From Comamonas badia DSM 17552 (lineage in GTDB: Bacteria > Pseudomonadota > Gammaproteobacteria > Burkholderiales > Burkholderiaceae_C): a stretch of DNA of 64,000 nucleotides. Shown here one piece after another: positions 1 through 9,344 of this stretch; the stretch's first letter is position 1, and each line of letters starts with the position of its first letter. The notes under the pieces are model-generated. The model saw nothing but the letters and a program-made list of their open reading frames with translations, made no database searches and was not told where the DNA came from. A program made the translations under genes and the position numbers. The stretch covers positions 62,001 through 126,000 of the forward strand of contig NZ_AXVM01000006.1 in assembly GCF_000484635.1 (NCBI RefSeq), given 5' to 3'.

Positions 1-641
1 AGCACCACGGCGGCGCCGGTCTGCTGCACCAGGCGCGCCGCCAGCGTCATCGTGTAGGCATCGCGGCCGAAGAACGGCGCCCAGACGCCCAGGCCCTGCG
101 GCGGCACCTGGTCGGGCAGCAGCCCCACGGCACGCCCCTGGCGCAGCGCCTTGATCATCTGGCGCACGCCCTGCAGGTTGGTCGGCACCGCCTGGATGCC
201 GGGCCGCTGGCGCGCCTGCGCCACGATGGGCGCCAGCCAGGCCTTGCGCGCCGGGCGGTAGAGGATGGTGAAGTCACCGTGCTCGGCCGCCCAGCGGCGT
301 GCGCCCTCCTGCACCGAGAGCTCAAAGCAGCCGATGTGCGGCGTCAGAAACACGATGCCGCGCCCCGCGGCCCAGGCCTGTTCCACGCAATCCTGCCCAT
401 GCACCTCGCAGCGCGGCAGGCGGCGCGACAGCCAGAGCCGCGGCGTTTCCGCCACCATGCGCCCGGCATGCCCCACCGCCGCCCGCACCGCGCCAAAGCC
501 ATAGCCCGCAACGGCGGCATTGGCGAGAAAGCGGCGCCGGTAGGTGGGCGAGAGGGCAAATGCCAGCCAGCCCATCGCCGCCCCCAGCGGATGGAGCAAC
601 CACAACGGCAGCACAGCCAAGAAGCGCAGGAAGAGGGACAT
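1..641 (-). CDS. Lipid A lauroyl/myristoyl acyltransferase, LpxL/HtrB-like (3' end cut by window)
   Basis: Membrane enzyme of the LpxL/LpxM/HtrB family that transfers a secondary acyl chain from acyl-ACP to a lipid A precursor at the inner membrane. About 213 residues are visible; family members are near 290-310, so the C-terminus lies outside the window. A hydrophobic N-terminal segment (about residues 4-30) comes first. The catalytic H-x4-D/E motif is visible as PHIGCFE near residue 100, and the PDQVPPQG block near residue 180 matches the family PDQ-G block. The ATG at 641 fits the start of the hydrophobic segment but has no strong ribosome binding site. It is transcribed away from metK, and its first codons overlap the likely metK promoter. 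The exact acyl specificity cannot be told from sequence. Confidence 0.88.
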   Translation of the reverse strand, partial: MSLFLRFLAVLPLWLLHPLGAAMGWLAFALSPTYRRRFLANAAVAGYGFGAVRAAVGHAGRMVAETPRLWLSRRLPRCEVHGQDCVEQAWAAGRGIVFLTPHIGCFELSVQEGARRWAAEHGDFTILYRPARKAWLAPIVAQARQRPGIQAVPTNLQGVRQMIKALRQGRAVGLLPDQVPPQGLGVWAPFFGRDAYTMTLAARLVQQTGAAVV

Positions 642-644
642 GAC

Positions 645-650
645 TACAAT
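645..650 (+). promoter_or_regulatory. Probable -10 box for metK leader
   Basis: TACAAT matches the sigma-70 -10 consensus at five of six positions and sits 5-6 bases before the first base pair of the SAM-II aptamer (656), where a transcript would be expected to start. No good -35 is visible at the proper distance (around 622-627). The box lies between the aptamer and the divergent acyltransferase start codon at 641. This is an inference from spacing. Confidence 0.5.
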
Positions 651-654
651 GAAA

Positions 655-711
655 GCGTCGCCGAGTTAACCGAGCAACTTGCAGGGCGACGTTAAATACC
701 ACTGCTAAAGC
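655..711 (+). promoter_or_regulatory. SAM-II (SAM-alpha) riboswitch upstream of metK
   Basis: The P1 stem is a perfect 7-bp pairing of CGTCGCC (656-662) with GGCGACG (685-691). The loop starts GAGTTAACC and ends CTTGCAG, and the 3' tail contains TTAAA and then TGCTAAAG, all hallmarks of the SAM-II consensus. A pseudoknot can form between AGCA (673-676) and TGCT (703-706). SAM-II binds S-adenosylmethionine and represses downstream genes when it is abundant; metK makes that ligand, so this is feedback control. From 721 to 755 there is a TTCG-loop hairpin and then a CTGGG/CCCAG hairpin, a possible expression platform. The aptamer ends about 70 bases before the metK start, so simple Shine-Dalgarno masking by the pseudoknot is unlikely. 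Confidence 0.87.
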
Positions 712-782
712 GTTCGCCACATGGCTCCTTCGGAAGCCTGGGCAGCGCCCCAGATGCTTTGATACATGGAGTTTATGCACAA

Positions 783-1973
783 ATGGCGAGCGACTTTCTC
801 TTCACTTCCGAATCCGTCTCCGAAGGCCATCCCGACAAGGTGGCGGATCAAATCTCCGACGCCGTCCTCGATGCCATCCTGCAGGTCGATCCGCGCGGCC
901 GCGTCGCCGCCGAGACCCTGACCAACACCGGGCTGGTCGTGCTCGCCGGCGAGATCAGCCTGCGCTCGGACGCACCGGCGCCCGATTACATCCAGGTCGC
1001 GCGCGACACCATCAAGCGCATCGGCTACGACAACACCGAGTACGGCATCGATTACAAGGGCTGCGCGGTGCTGGTGGCCTACGACAAGCAGAGCAACGAC
1101 ATCGCCCAGGGCGTGGACCAGGCGAGCGACGACCACCTGAACACCGGCGCCGGCGACCAGGGCCTGATGTTCGGCTACGCCTGCGACGAGACCGATACGC
1201 TGATGCCCGCGCCCATCTATTACGCCCACCGCCTGATGGAGCGCCAGGCGCAGCAGCGCAAGAGCGGCGCCCTGCCCTTTTTGCGCCCGGACGCCAAGAG
1301 CCAGGTGACGATGCGCTACATCGACGGCAAGGTGGACAGCATCGACACCGTCGTGCTCTCCACCCAGCACAGCCCGGATCAATCCGAGACACCGACGAAG
1401 ATGAAGGCCAGTTTCATCGAGGCCGTGGTCGAGCAGATCATCAAGCCGGTGCTGCCCAGGGAATGGCTCAGGAACACCAAGTACCTCATCAACCCCACCG
1501 GGCGCTTCGTCGTCGGCGGCCCGCAGGGCGACTGCGGCCTGACCGGACGCAAGATCATCGTCGACACCTACGGCGGCTCCTGCCCGCATGGCGGCGGGGC
1601 GTTTTCCGGCAAGGATCCGACCAAGGTGGACCGCAGCGCCACCTACGCCTGCCGCTACGTGGCCAAGAACATCGTCGCCGCGGGCCTGGCGCGCCAGTGC
1701 CAGATCCAGGTGGCCTATGCGATTGGCGTCGCGCGCCCGATGAACGTCACGGTCTATACCGAAGGCACGGGCGTCATCGCGGACGAGAAAATCGCACAGC
1801 TCGTCAACGACCACTTTGACCTGCGCCCCAAGGGCATCATCCAGATGCTGGATCTGCAGCGCCCGATCTACGCCAGGACCGCCGCCTACGGCCACTTCGG
1901 CCGCGACGAACCCGAGTTCACCTGGGAGCGGACGGATAAAGCACAAGCGCTGCGTGCGGCGGCAGGGCTATGA
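783..1973 (+). CDS. metK: S-adenosylmethionine synthetase (methionine adenosyltransferase)
   Basis: Cytosolic enzyme that makes S-adenosylmethionine from methionine and ATP; works as a tetramer. The product is 396 residues, close to the usual 384-400. The ATP-binding SEGHPDK is at residues 13-19, the GAGDQG signature near 120, and the glycine-rich GGGAFSGKD signature near 275. The ATG at 783 is chosen because GGAG lies about 11 bases upstream and family homology begins at [11 protein letters not shown]; an in-frame TTG at 759 would add eight unlikely residues. Expression is probably governed by the SAM-II riboswitch at 655-711. It is followed after 48 bases by the NadM-Nudix gene, possibly in the same transcript. 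Confidence 0.98.
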   Translation: MASDFLFTSESVSEGHPDKVADQISDAVLDAILQVDPRGRVAAETLTNTGLVVLAGEISLRSDAPAPDYIQVARDTIKRIGYDNTEYGIDYKGCAVLVAYDKQSNDIAQGVDQASDDHLNTGAGDQGLMFGYACDETDTLMPAPIYYAHRLMERQAQQRKSGALPFLRPDAKSQVTMRYIDGKVDSIDTVVLSTQHSPDQSETPTKMKASFIEAVVEQIIKPVLPREWLRNTKYLINPTGRFVVGGPQGDCGLTGRKIIVDTYGGSCPHGGGAFSGKDPTKVDRSATYACRYVAKNIVAAGLARQCQIQVAYAIGVARPMNVTVYTEGTGVIADEKIAQLVNDHFDLRPKGIIQMLDLQRPIYARTAAYGHFGRDEPEFTWERTDKAQALRAAAGL

Positions 1974-1978
1974 AATGG

Positions 1979-1999
1979 TTGAGCATTGAGCATTGAGCG
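1979..1999 (+). repeat. Three tandem 7-bp units (TTGAGCA/G)
   Basis: TTGAGCA TTGAGCA TTGAGCG lies between metK and the nadM-nudix gene. The repeat unit resembles the TTGAGCG words in the groES-groEL spacer (3546-3646). It also creates a spurious in-frame TTG start for the next gene. No function is evident; it could be slippage-generated. Confidence 0.8.
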
Positions 2000-2021
2000 T
2001 TTTGCGGGAAAGGCACCGGTG

Positions 2022-3068
2022 ATGCATGACGTCGCTGTCCTGATCGGACGCTTCCAGCCCCCGCACAACGGCCATCTGGCCTTGCTGCAGGAGGCTTTCC
2101 GCAGCGCACGCATGGTGATCGTCGTGGTCGGCTCGGCGTTTCAGGCGCGCTCGCCGAAAAACCCGTTCACCTGGCAGGAGCGTGCCGACCTGCTGCGCGC
2201 CAGCGTGGACGCGTCGCTCGCCGAACGCCTGACCGTCCTGCCGGTGCGCGACTACTACGACGAACCGCGCTGGGCCCGGGCGGTGCGCACGGCGGTGGCT
2301 TCGATCTCCGGCGATCGCGACACCGTCGCGCTGGTTGGCCACTTCAAGGACACCAGCAGCGGCTACCTTGCCGCCTTTCCTGGCTGGTCGCGCATCGACA
2401 TGCCGCGCATCGGGCGCATGGACTCCACCCTGCTGCGCGATGCGTGGTTCGGTGCGGCAGGCCCATCCATCGATGCGGCACTGGCGCCCTTCATCCCGGA
2501 AGCGCCCGCTGCGACGCTGGCATGGCTCAAGGCCTTTGCCCAGACGCCCGCCCATGGCGCGCTGGCGCAGGAATGGCAGATGCTGCGCGACTACCGCGCC
2601 GCGTGGGCCAGCGCCCCCTGGCCACCGGTCTTCGTCACCGTGGACGCGCTGCTGCAATGCCAGGGTCGGGTGCTGCTGATAGAACGCGGCCATGCCCCCG
2701 GCAAGGGCCTGTGGGCACTGCCCGGCGGCTTTCTGGAGCCGCACGACACGCTGTGGCAATCCTGCCTGCGCGAACTGCGCGAGGAAACCCAGTGCGGCGC
2801 CACCGAAGCGCAATTGCGCGCCGCTTTGCGGCAGGTACGGGTGTTCGATCACCCCGGGCGCAGCCAGCGCGGGCGCACGATCACGCATGTCCATCACTTC
2901 GACCTGGGCAACGCACCCCTGCCCCCTGTCCGTGGCGGCGACGACGCAGCCAGCGCCCAGTGGCGACCCATCAGCGATCTGCCCGCGATGGAAGCGGATT
3001 TTTTCGAAGACCACTTCCACATCCTCGACCGCTGCCTCGGGCTGCTCCCCGATGGCGCGGGCGCCTGA
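2022..3068 (+). CDS. Bifunctional NMN adenylyltransferase (NadM type) / Nudix hydrolase
   Basis: Two-domain cytosolic enzyme of NAD metabolism, 348 residues. The N-terminal half (about 1-180) is a nucleotidyltransferase with the GRFQPPHNGH motif at residues 9-18, expected to form NAD from NMN and ATP. The C-terminal half (about 205-345) is a Nudix domain with GGFLEPHDTL followed by RELREET. One position of the Nudix box (GX5E) is Asp instead of Glu. The same domain order is known in Francisella and cyanobacterial NadM-Nudix proteins, where the Nudix half hydrolyses ADP-ribose-type substrates. The ATG at 2022 is chosen because family homology starts at once. The upstream TTG at 1986 lies in a tandem repeat and is rejected. 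Confidence 0.92.
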   Translation: MHDVAVLIGRFQPPHNGHLALLQEAFRSARMVIVVVGSAFQARSPKNPFTWQERADLLRASVDASLAERLTVLPVRDYYDEPRWARAVRTAVASISGDRDTVALVGHFKDTSSGYLAAFPGWSRIDMPRIGRMDSTLLRDAWFGAAGPSIDAALAPFIPEAPAATLAWLKAFAQTPAHGALAQEWQMLRDYRAAWASAPWPPVFVTVDALLQCQGRVLLIERGHAPGKGLWALPGGFLEPHDTLWQSCLRELREETQCGATEAQLRAALRQVRVFDHPGRSQRGRTITHVHHFDLGNAPLPPVRGGDDAASAQWRPISDLPAMEADFFEDHFHILDRCLGLLPDGAGA

Positions 3069-3075
3069 ACCCGCG

Positions 3076-3103
3076 CGCGCCTCTTCTTTTTGCAAGAGGC
3101 GCG
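3076..3103 (+). other. 10-bp perfect hairpin between nadM-nudix and groES
   Basis: CGCGCCTCTT (3076-3085) pairs perfectly with AAGAGGCGCG (3094-3103) around an 8-base loop rich in T. There is no T-run on either side, so it is not a standard intrinsic terminator. It may stabilise the upstream mRNA end or insulate the groESL promoter that starts 10 bases later. Confidence 0.6.
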
Positions 3104-3112
3104 GCCCTGCGC

Positions 3113-3141
3113 CTTGAAATACGCCAAAACGCCTATATCAT
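3113..3141 (+). promoter_or_regulatory. groESL promoter, sigma-70 and possibly sigma-32
   Basis: TTGAAA (3114-3119) lies 16 bases before TATCAT (3136-3141), a fair sigma-70 pair. The same stretch read as CTTGAAA with CCTATAT about 12 bases later resembles a heat-shock sigma-32 promoter. The -10 region abuts the CIRCE operator, so HrcA bound there would block initiation. The transcription start is inferred only. Confidence 0.6.
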
Positions 3142-3167
3142 TAGCACTCGTTGGAGTTGAGTGCTAA
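3141..3167 (+). promoter_or_regulatory. CIRCE operator (HrcA binding site)
   Basis: TTAGCACTC, a 9-base spacer, then GAGTGCTAA: an exact match to the canonical CIRCE inverted repeat. It lies 82 bases before groES. HrcA, which is not in this window, binds CIRCE and represses chaperonin genes in the absence of heat stress. Confidence 0.97.
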
Positions 3168-3249
3168 CACCGCTCCACCCACCGATGAAACGGCTCGCAT
3201 TGGGCCGTTTTTGCGATGCAATTTTCTTTGTAAGCCTCCAGGAGATGCT

Positions 3250-3540
3250 ATGAAACTTCGTCCTCTGCACGATCGCGTGATCGTCAAGCGCCTCGAAAAC
3301 GAAACCAAGACCGCCTCGGGCATCGTCATCCCCGACAACGCCGCCGAGAAGCCCGACCAAGGTGAAGTGCTGGCCGTTGGCCCCGGCCGCAAGAACGACA
3401 AGGGCGAACTCGTCGCCATGGGCGTGAAGACCGGCGACCGCGTGCTGTTCGGCAAGTACAGCGGCCAGACCGTCAAGGTCGACGGCGAAGAACTGCTGGT
3501 GATGAAGGAAGACGACCTGTTCGCGGTCGTCGAGAAATAA
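3250..3540 (+). CDS. groES: Co-chaperonin GroES (Hsp10)
   Basis: Cytosolic heptameric lid of the GroEL chaperonin; 96 residues, the standard length. It starts [14 protein letters not shown], has the mobile-loop region [14 protein letters not shown] at about 19-32, and ends DDLFAVVEK, all typical. The ATG at 3250 has AGGAG just upstream; an in-frame extension back to 3151 runs through the CIRCE leader and is rejected. It heads the groES-groEL operon under the CIRCE/HrcA promoter. The gap to groEL is 122 bases, longer than usual, and carries an inverted repeat. Confidence 0.98.
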   Translation: MKLRPLHDRVIVKRLENETKTASGIVIPDNAAEKPDQGEVLAVGPGRKNDKGELVAMGVKTGDRVLFGKYSGQTVKVDGEELLVMKEDDLFAVVEK

Positions 3541-3545
3541 TTCTT

Positions 3546-5306
<1,761 letters not shown>

Positions 5307-5339
5307 TCCCGCCGCGAAAGCTCCGTGCTTTCACAATCA

Positions 5340-5365
5340 AGGGCCGCCTCGTGCGGCCCTTTTTT
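5340..5365 (+). terminator. Rho-independent terminator after groEL
   Basis: AGGGCCGC pairs with GCGGCCCT around a 5-base loop and is followed directly by a run of T (5360-5365). It ends the groESL transcript. Confidence 0.95.
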
Positions 5366-5384
5366 CTGCCCGCTCGAATGCATG

Positions 5385-5417
5385 TGGTGAAAAGCGCAAA
5401 TCCCCGTGTTTTCACCA
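5385..5417 (+). promoter_or_regulatory. 9-bp perfect palindrome upstream of a liv-type binding protein gene
   Basis: TGGTGAAAA (5385-5393) and TTTTCACCA (5409-5417) are exact reverse complements with a 15-base spacer. It lies 63 bases before the start codon. The size and symmetry suggest a dimeric regulator site or a leader hairpin; the regulator is not identifiable. Confidence 0.5.
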
Positions 5418-5479
5418 TTGCCACGAGCGCTGCACCCCCCTAAGGTTGCGCTTTGCATTTTCAAACGCAGGAGCAATCC

Positions 5480-6625
5480 ATGGAGATTTCGCGCAAGTTG
5501 TTCATCGCCGCCGTCGTGGCCGGCATGGGTTCGATCGGTGTCAGCACCGGCGCATTCGCACAGGAGCAGGTGATCAAGATCGGCCATATCGGCCCGGTTT
5601 CCGGCCCGCAGGCCAACATGGGCAAGGACGATGAAAACGGTGCACGCATGGCGGTCGATGAACTGAACGCCAAGGGCATGGAAATCGGCGGCAAGAAAGT
5701 GAAATTCGTGTTCGTCGCGGAGGACGACGGAGCGGATCCCAAGCAGGGCACGGCCGCATCGCAAAAGCTCTGCGATGAAAAAATCGCAGGCGCGGTCACC
5801 TTCCTGAACTCAGGCGTGGCCATCCCCTCATCCAAGGTGTTCCACGACTGCGGCATTCCGATGATCACCGGCGCCGCCACCAACCCCGACCTGACCAAGC
5901 CGGGCTGGGATACCACCTACCGCGTGATCGCCAACGACAACGCACTGGGCGCGGCGCTGGCGGACTACACCGTGAAAACCGCCAAACTCAAGACGGTTGC
6001 CGTCGTGGACGACCGCACGCCCTATGGCCAGGGCATTGCCAGCGTCTACAAGGCGACGGTCGAAAAGCTCGGCGTGAAAGTTGTCGCCAACGAATTCACC
6101 AACGACAAAGCCACCGATTTCATGGCCATCCTGACCTCGATCAAGGCCAAGAAGCCCGATGCCATCTTCTACGGCGGCATGTACGGCCAGGCCGGCCCGA
6201 TGCTGCGCCAGATGCAGCAACTGGGCATGAACAATGTGAAAGTCTTTGGCGGCGACGGTTTGTGCATTCCCGATCTTGCCAACGTCGCGGCCCAGGCCAA
6301 GACCCTGGCCAACGTGGTCTGCGCAGATGGCGGCTCGACGATCGAGAAAATGCCCGGTGGCAAGGACTGGAAGGCACGCTACGACGCCAAGTTCCCCGGC
6401 CAGTTCCAGGTCTACAGCCCGTATTTCTACGACGGCGTGATGATCCTGGCCGACGCGATGAAGCGGGCCAACTCCTGGGATCCCAAGGTCTATATCCCGT
6501 TCCTGCAGAAGACCGACTACCAGGGCGTGACCTCCAAGATCCGCTTCGAATCCAACGGCGAGATGAAGGATCCCACCTACACCTTGAGCAAATTCGTCGA
6601 CGGCAAAAAGACTGCACTGGATTGA
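5480..6625 (+). CDS. Branched-chain amino acid-type ABC transporter substrate-binding protein
   Basis: Periplasmic receptor of the LivJ/LivK family (periplasmic-binding-protein type I fold) that delivers amino acids or similar ligands to a LivHMGF complex. The product is 381 residues. A Sec signal peptide spans residues 1 to about 24 with cleavage after GAFAQ, followed by VIKIGHIGPVSGPQ, the normal start of the first lobe. The ATG at 5480 has AGGAG seven bases upstream. It stands alone between two terminators, with no permease or ATPase next to it, so it probably shares the membrane parts of a cluster elsewhere. The ligand is unknown; family homologues near groESL often bind leucine/isoleucine/valine. 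Confidence 0.93.
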   Translation: MEISRKLFIAAVVAGMGSIGVSTGAFAQEQVIKIGHIGPVSGPQANMGKDDENGARMAVDELNAKGMEIGGKKVKFVFVAEDDGADPKQGTAASQKLCDEKIAGAVTFLNSGVAIPSSKVFHDCGIPMITGAATNPDLTKPGWDTTYRVIANDNALGAALADYTVKTAKLKTVAVVDDRTPYGQGIASVYKATVEKLGVKVVANEFTNDKATDFMAILTSIKAKKPDAIFYGGMYGQAGPMLRQMQQLGMNNVKVFGGDGLCIPDLANVAAQAKTLANVVCADGGSTIEKMPGGKDWKARYDAKFPGQFQVYSPYFYDGVMILADAMKRANSWDPKVYIPFLQKTDYQGVTSKIRFESNGEMKDPTYTLSKFVDGKKTALD

Positions 6626-6651
6626 GGCGAGCGGATTTTTCGCAGTTTCAC

Positions 6652-6675
6652 GGCCCGCGCAAGCGGGCCTTTTTT
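6652..6675 (+). terminator. Rho-independent terminator after the orphan liv binding protein
   Basis: GGCCCGC (6652-6658) pairs with GCGGGCC (6663-6669) around GCAA, followed by six T. It isolates the binding-protein gene from panB. Confidence 0.95.
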
Positions 6676-6745
6676 ATGGCTGGGCAAGGCTGCACCGCGC
6701 TGCATGGCATAGACTTGCCCCCGGTTTTTTCAGCAGAGCCTCGCA

Positions 6746-7627
6746 ATGAACATTCCTGCCACCACCCCGGGCACGCCCTACGGCACGCTGCCCCCCGCCT
6801 CGCCGCTGCCGCAGCGCAAGCCGATCAGCCTGCCGCGCCTCGCCCAAATGCGCGAAGCGGGCGAGAAGATCACCATGCTCACCGCCTACGACGCCACCTT
6901 TGCCGCCGTGGCCGATGCGGCGGGCGTGGAGTGCATCCTCGTGGGCGATTCGCTCGGCATGGTCTGCCAGGGGCTTTCCAGCACCGTCGGCGTAACGCTG
7001 GAGACCATGTGCTACCACATGGCCAGTGTCTCGCGCGGCGTGCGGCGCGTGCAGGGTACCGCCTGGCTGATCGGCGACCTGCCCTTCGGCAGCTACGGCG
7101 AATCGCCCGAGCAGGCGCTCAGAAGCGCCACCCAGCTCATGCAGGCGGGCGCGCACATGGTCAAGCTCGAAGGCGGTGGCTGGATCACCCCGACCGTGCG
7201 TTTTCTGGTGGAGCGCGGCATCCCCGTCTGCGCCCACCTCGGGCTCACGCCGCAGACCGTGCATGCGCTGGGTGGCTACCGCGTGCAGGGCAAGGGGAAC
7301 GAAGCCGCCGCCACGCTGCGCCGCCATGCGCTGGAATTGCAGGATGCCGGCGCCGAAATGCTGGTGCTGGAGATGGTGCCGGCGCAACTGGCCGCCAGCC
7401 TCACCCTGGAACTGCCGCGCTGCCACACCATAGGCATAGGGGCCGGTAAAGGCACCGCCGGCCAGGTGCTGGTGCTGCACGACATGCTCGGCGTGAACCT
7501 AGGCAAGATGCCGCGTTTTGTGCGCAATTTCATGGAAGACGCCGGCAGCATCAAGGACGCCATGCACGCCTACGCGCAGGCCGTGAAAAACGGCAGCTTC
7601 CCCGACGACAGTCTCCACGCCTGGTAA
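6746..7627 (+). CDS. panB: 3-methyl-2-oxobutanoate hydroxymethyltransferase
   Basis: Cytosolic enzyme of pantothenate synthesis that adds a hydroxymethyl group from methylene-tetrahydrofolate to 2-oxoisovalerate, giving ketopantoate. The product is 293 residues, slightly longer than the usual 260-275 because of a proline-rich N-terminal tail (first ~25). Family blocks visible are TAYDATFA (near 47-54), VGDSLGMV (near 70), and VKLEGG near 140. It is directly followed by panC with a 14-base gap, a standard panBC operon. The start at 6746 is the only ATG before the conserved core; the ribosome binding site is weak. Confidence 0.97.
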   Translation: MNIPATTPGTPYGTLPPASPLPQRKPISLPRLAQMREAGEKITMLTAYDATFAAVADAAGVECILVGDSLGMVCQGLSSTVGVTLETMCYHMASVSRGVRRVQGTAWLIGDLPFGSYGESPEQALRSATQLMQAGAHMVKLEGGGWITPTVRFLVERGIPVCAHLGLTPQTVHALGGYRVQGKGNEAAATLRRHALELQDAGAEMLVLEMVPAQLAASLTLELPRCHTIGIGAGKGTAGQVLVLHDMLGVNLGKMPRFVRNFMEDAGSIKDAMHAYAQAVKNGSFPDDSLHAW

Positions 7628-7641
7628 CCGCCACCGCGTCC

Positions 7642-8484
7642 ATGCAAGTCGTTCATACCATTGCCGATCTGCGCGCAGCACTTGCCGGGCGTGGCCGCCC
7701 GGCCTTTGTTCCCACCATGGGCAACCTGCACGCAGGGCATCTGGCACTCGTGCGCCAGGCCAGGCCACTGGGCGATGTGCTGGTGGCAAGCATCTTCGTC
7801 AACCGCCTGCAATTTCTGCCACACGAAGATTTTGATAGCTACCCACGCACGCTGCAAGCCGATTGCAAGCTTCTGGAAGCAGAACATTGCGACATCGTCT
7901 TCGCCCCGCGCGAGAGCGATCTTTACCCGCAGCCGCAGACCTTCCGGGTACAACCCGATCCGCGGCTCGCGGATGTCCTCGAAGGGCATTTTCGCCCCGG
8001 TTTTTTCGCCGGCGTCTGCACAGTGGTGCTCAAGCTCTTTGGCTGCGTCTTCGGCGGCCACCCGGGCACTGCCGTCTTCGGACGCAAGGACTACCAGCAG
8101 CAAATGGTGATCCGGCAGATGGTGCGCCAGTTCGCGCTGCCGATCGACATCGCCACCGCCGACATCAGCCGCGCGACGGACGGCCTGGCGCTGAGTTCGC
8201 GCAACGCCTATCTGAGCCCCGAGGAGCGCGGCGAAGCCGTGCAGCTAGGTCGCGCGCTGCAGGCGCTTGCACAGGCTGCGCTGGCCTTGCGCCAGCCGCT
8301 GCCAGCACTGGAGAGCGACGCAGCGCGGGTGCTGGGCGCACGAGGCTGGCAAGTGGACTACCTGACCGTGCGCCAGCGTGCCGACCTGCAAGCGCCCGAA
8401 GGAAAGCCGCAAGCCGGACAACTGGTAGCGCTGGGCGCTGCCCGCCTGGGCAAGACGCGGCTCATCGACAACCTGGAATTCTGA
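7642..8484 (+). CDS. panC: Pantothenate synthetase (pantoate--beta-alanine ligase)
   Basis: Cytosolic ATP-dependent ligase joining pantoate and beta-alanine, last step of vitamin B5 synthesis; 280 residues, standard. The nucleotidyltransferase [11 protein letters not shown] motif is at about residues 25-35, SIFVNRLQF near 50, and FGRKDYQQ near 150, and ALSSRN near 185 matches the KMSKS-equivalent region. The family usually has V-N-P-x-Q-F, so VNRLQF is a small deviation. It is second in the panBC operon and ends 10 bases from a convergent tRNA-Leu. No terminator is visible in that short gap. Confidence 0.97.
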   Translation: MQVVHTIADLRAALAGRGRPAFVPTMGNLHAGHLALVRQARPLGDVLVASIFVNRLQFLPHEDFDSYPRTLQADCKLLEAEHCDIVFAPRESDLYPQPQTFRVQPDPRLADVLEGHFRPGFFAGVCTVVLKLFGCVFGGHPGTAVFGRKDYQQQMVIRQMVRQFALPIDIATADISRATDGLALSSRNAYLSPEERGEAVQLGRALQALAQAALALRQPLPALESDAARVLGARGWQVDYLTVRQRADLQAPEGKPQAGQLVALGAARLGKTRLIDNLEF

Positions 8485-8494
8485 TTTTCCTGGC

Positions 8495-8581
8495 TGGTGC
8501 GCGAGGCCGGACTCGAACCGGCACGCCCGTGAGGGCGTCAGGACCTAAACCTGGTGCGTCTACCAATTTCGCCACCCGCGC
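8495..8581 (-). tRNA. tRNA-Leu (anticodon UAG)
   Basis: An 87-base cloverleaf including encoded CCA (8495-8497). The acceptor stem pairs GCGCGGG with CTCGCGC. The D-arm region GGCGAAATTGGTAGACGC is typical of tRNA-Leu. The anticodon loop is TTTAGGT, giving UAG, which reads CUN codons. A long variable arm (ACGCCCTCACGGGCGT) confirms a class II tRNA. The T-arm is GGTTCGAGTCC. One mismatch occurs at the base of the anticodon stem. Confidence 0.96.
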
Positions 8582-8699
8582 GCCAAGCTGGGGATTCTAC
8601 CGACTGCCTTGATTGCAATCGCGCCTCCGAGGCTGCACCTCAGCCTGGCGGAAGCCGTACCATCCGGACTCTTGCAGGACTTATCCAGGAAACAGCCCC

Positions 8700-9320
8700 G
8701 TGAAACTCTACACCGCCACCCGCGCACCCAACCCCCGCCGCGTGCTCATGTTCATGGCCGAAAAAGCCATCACCGGCATCGATTTCGTCACCATCGACCT
8801 CAATGCCGGCGAGCACAAGGCGGCCAGCTACCACGCCAAGGTGCCGGTCTCGCGCGTGCCGGCACTGGAATTCGACGACGGCCGCGTGCTCAGCGAGACA
8901 CGCGCCATCTGCACCTGGCTGGAGGGCGCCCACCCCCAGAACAACCTGATGGGCGAGGACTTCGAGGAGCGTGCCTTCATCGAAATGCACGACCGGCGCG
9001 TCGAGTGGTATTGGCTGTTGCCGATTGCCAACTGCATACGCCACACCCATCCCGGGTTGGCCACGCTGGAGCAGCCGCAGTTCCCGGATTTCGGCACCTC
9101 GCAAGGCGAGAAGGTGCGCGAAAGCGCGCGCTGGCTCGATGCAACGCTGACCCGCCAGCCCTGGATGGCCGGCGAGCGCTTCACCATCGCCGACATCACC
9201 GCCTTCTGCGCGCTGGAGTTTGCCAAACTGATGAAGTTCAACCCAGGCGCCGAGGGTTTTGCCGCCCTGCAGGCCTGGCGCGACCGCGTCGCCAGCCGCG
9301 AGAGCGCGCGGGCCGGGTGA
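8700..9320 (+). CDS. Glutathione S-transferase family protein
   Basis: Cytosolic two-domain GST-like protein, 206 residues. The N-terminal thioredoxin-like domain (about 1-80) starts KLYTATRAPNPRRVLMF, with the motif VPALEFDDGRVLSETRAI (about 58-76) forming the glutathione site. The all-helical C-terminal domain holds ERFTIADITAFCALEF (about 160-175), the N-capping box of GSTs. The GTG at 8700 is chosen because it begins the beta strand of the fold and has AGGA upstream; the in-frame extension to 8613 crosses the leader beside the tRNA. Substrate unknown. It is convergent with prpE. Confidence 0.9.
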   Translation: MKLYTATRAPNPRRVLMFMAEKAITGIDFVTIDLNAGEHKAASYHAKVPVSRVPALEFDDGRVLSETRAICTWLEGAHPQNNLMGEDFEERAFIEMHDRRVEWYWLLPIANCIRHTHPGLATLEQPQFPDFGTSQGEKVRESARWLDATLTRQPWMAGERFTIADITAFCALEFAKLMKFNPGAEGFAALQAWRDRVASRESARAG

Positions 9321-9344
9321 TCCGCCCCCGCGCGCGATGCGACG

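Noticed and set aside
3076-3103. 10-bp hairpin as an intrinsic terminator for nadM-nudix
   Set aside because: There is no T-run on either strand after the stem, so it is listed only as a hairpin.
7828-7842. TTTGATAGCTACC in panC as another copy of the AGCTATC repeat
   Set aside because: It encodes the conserved FDSYPRT region and the flanks do not match the repeat.
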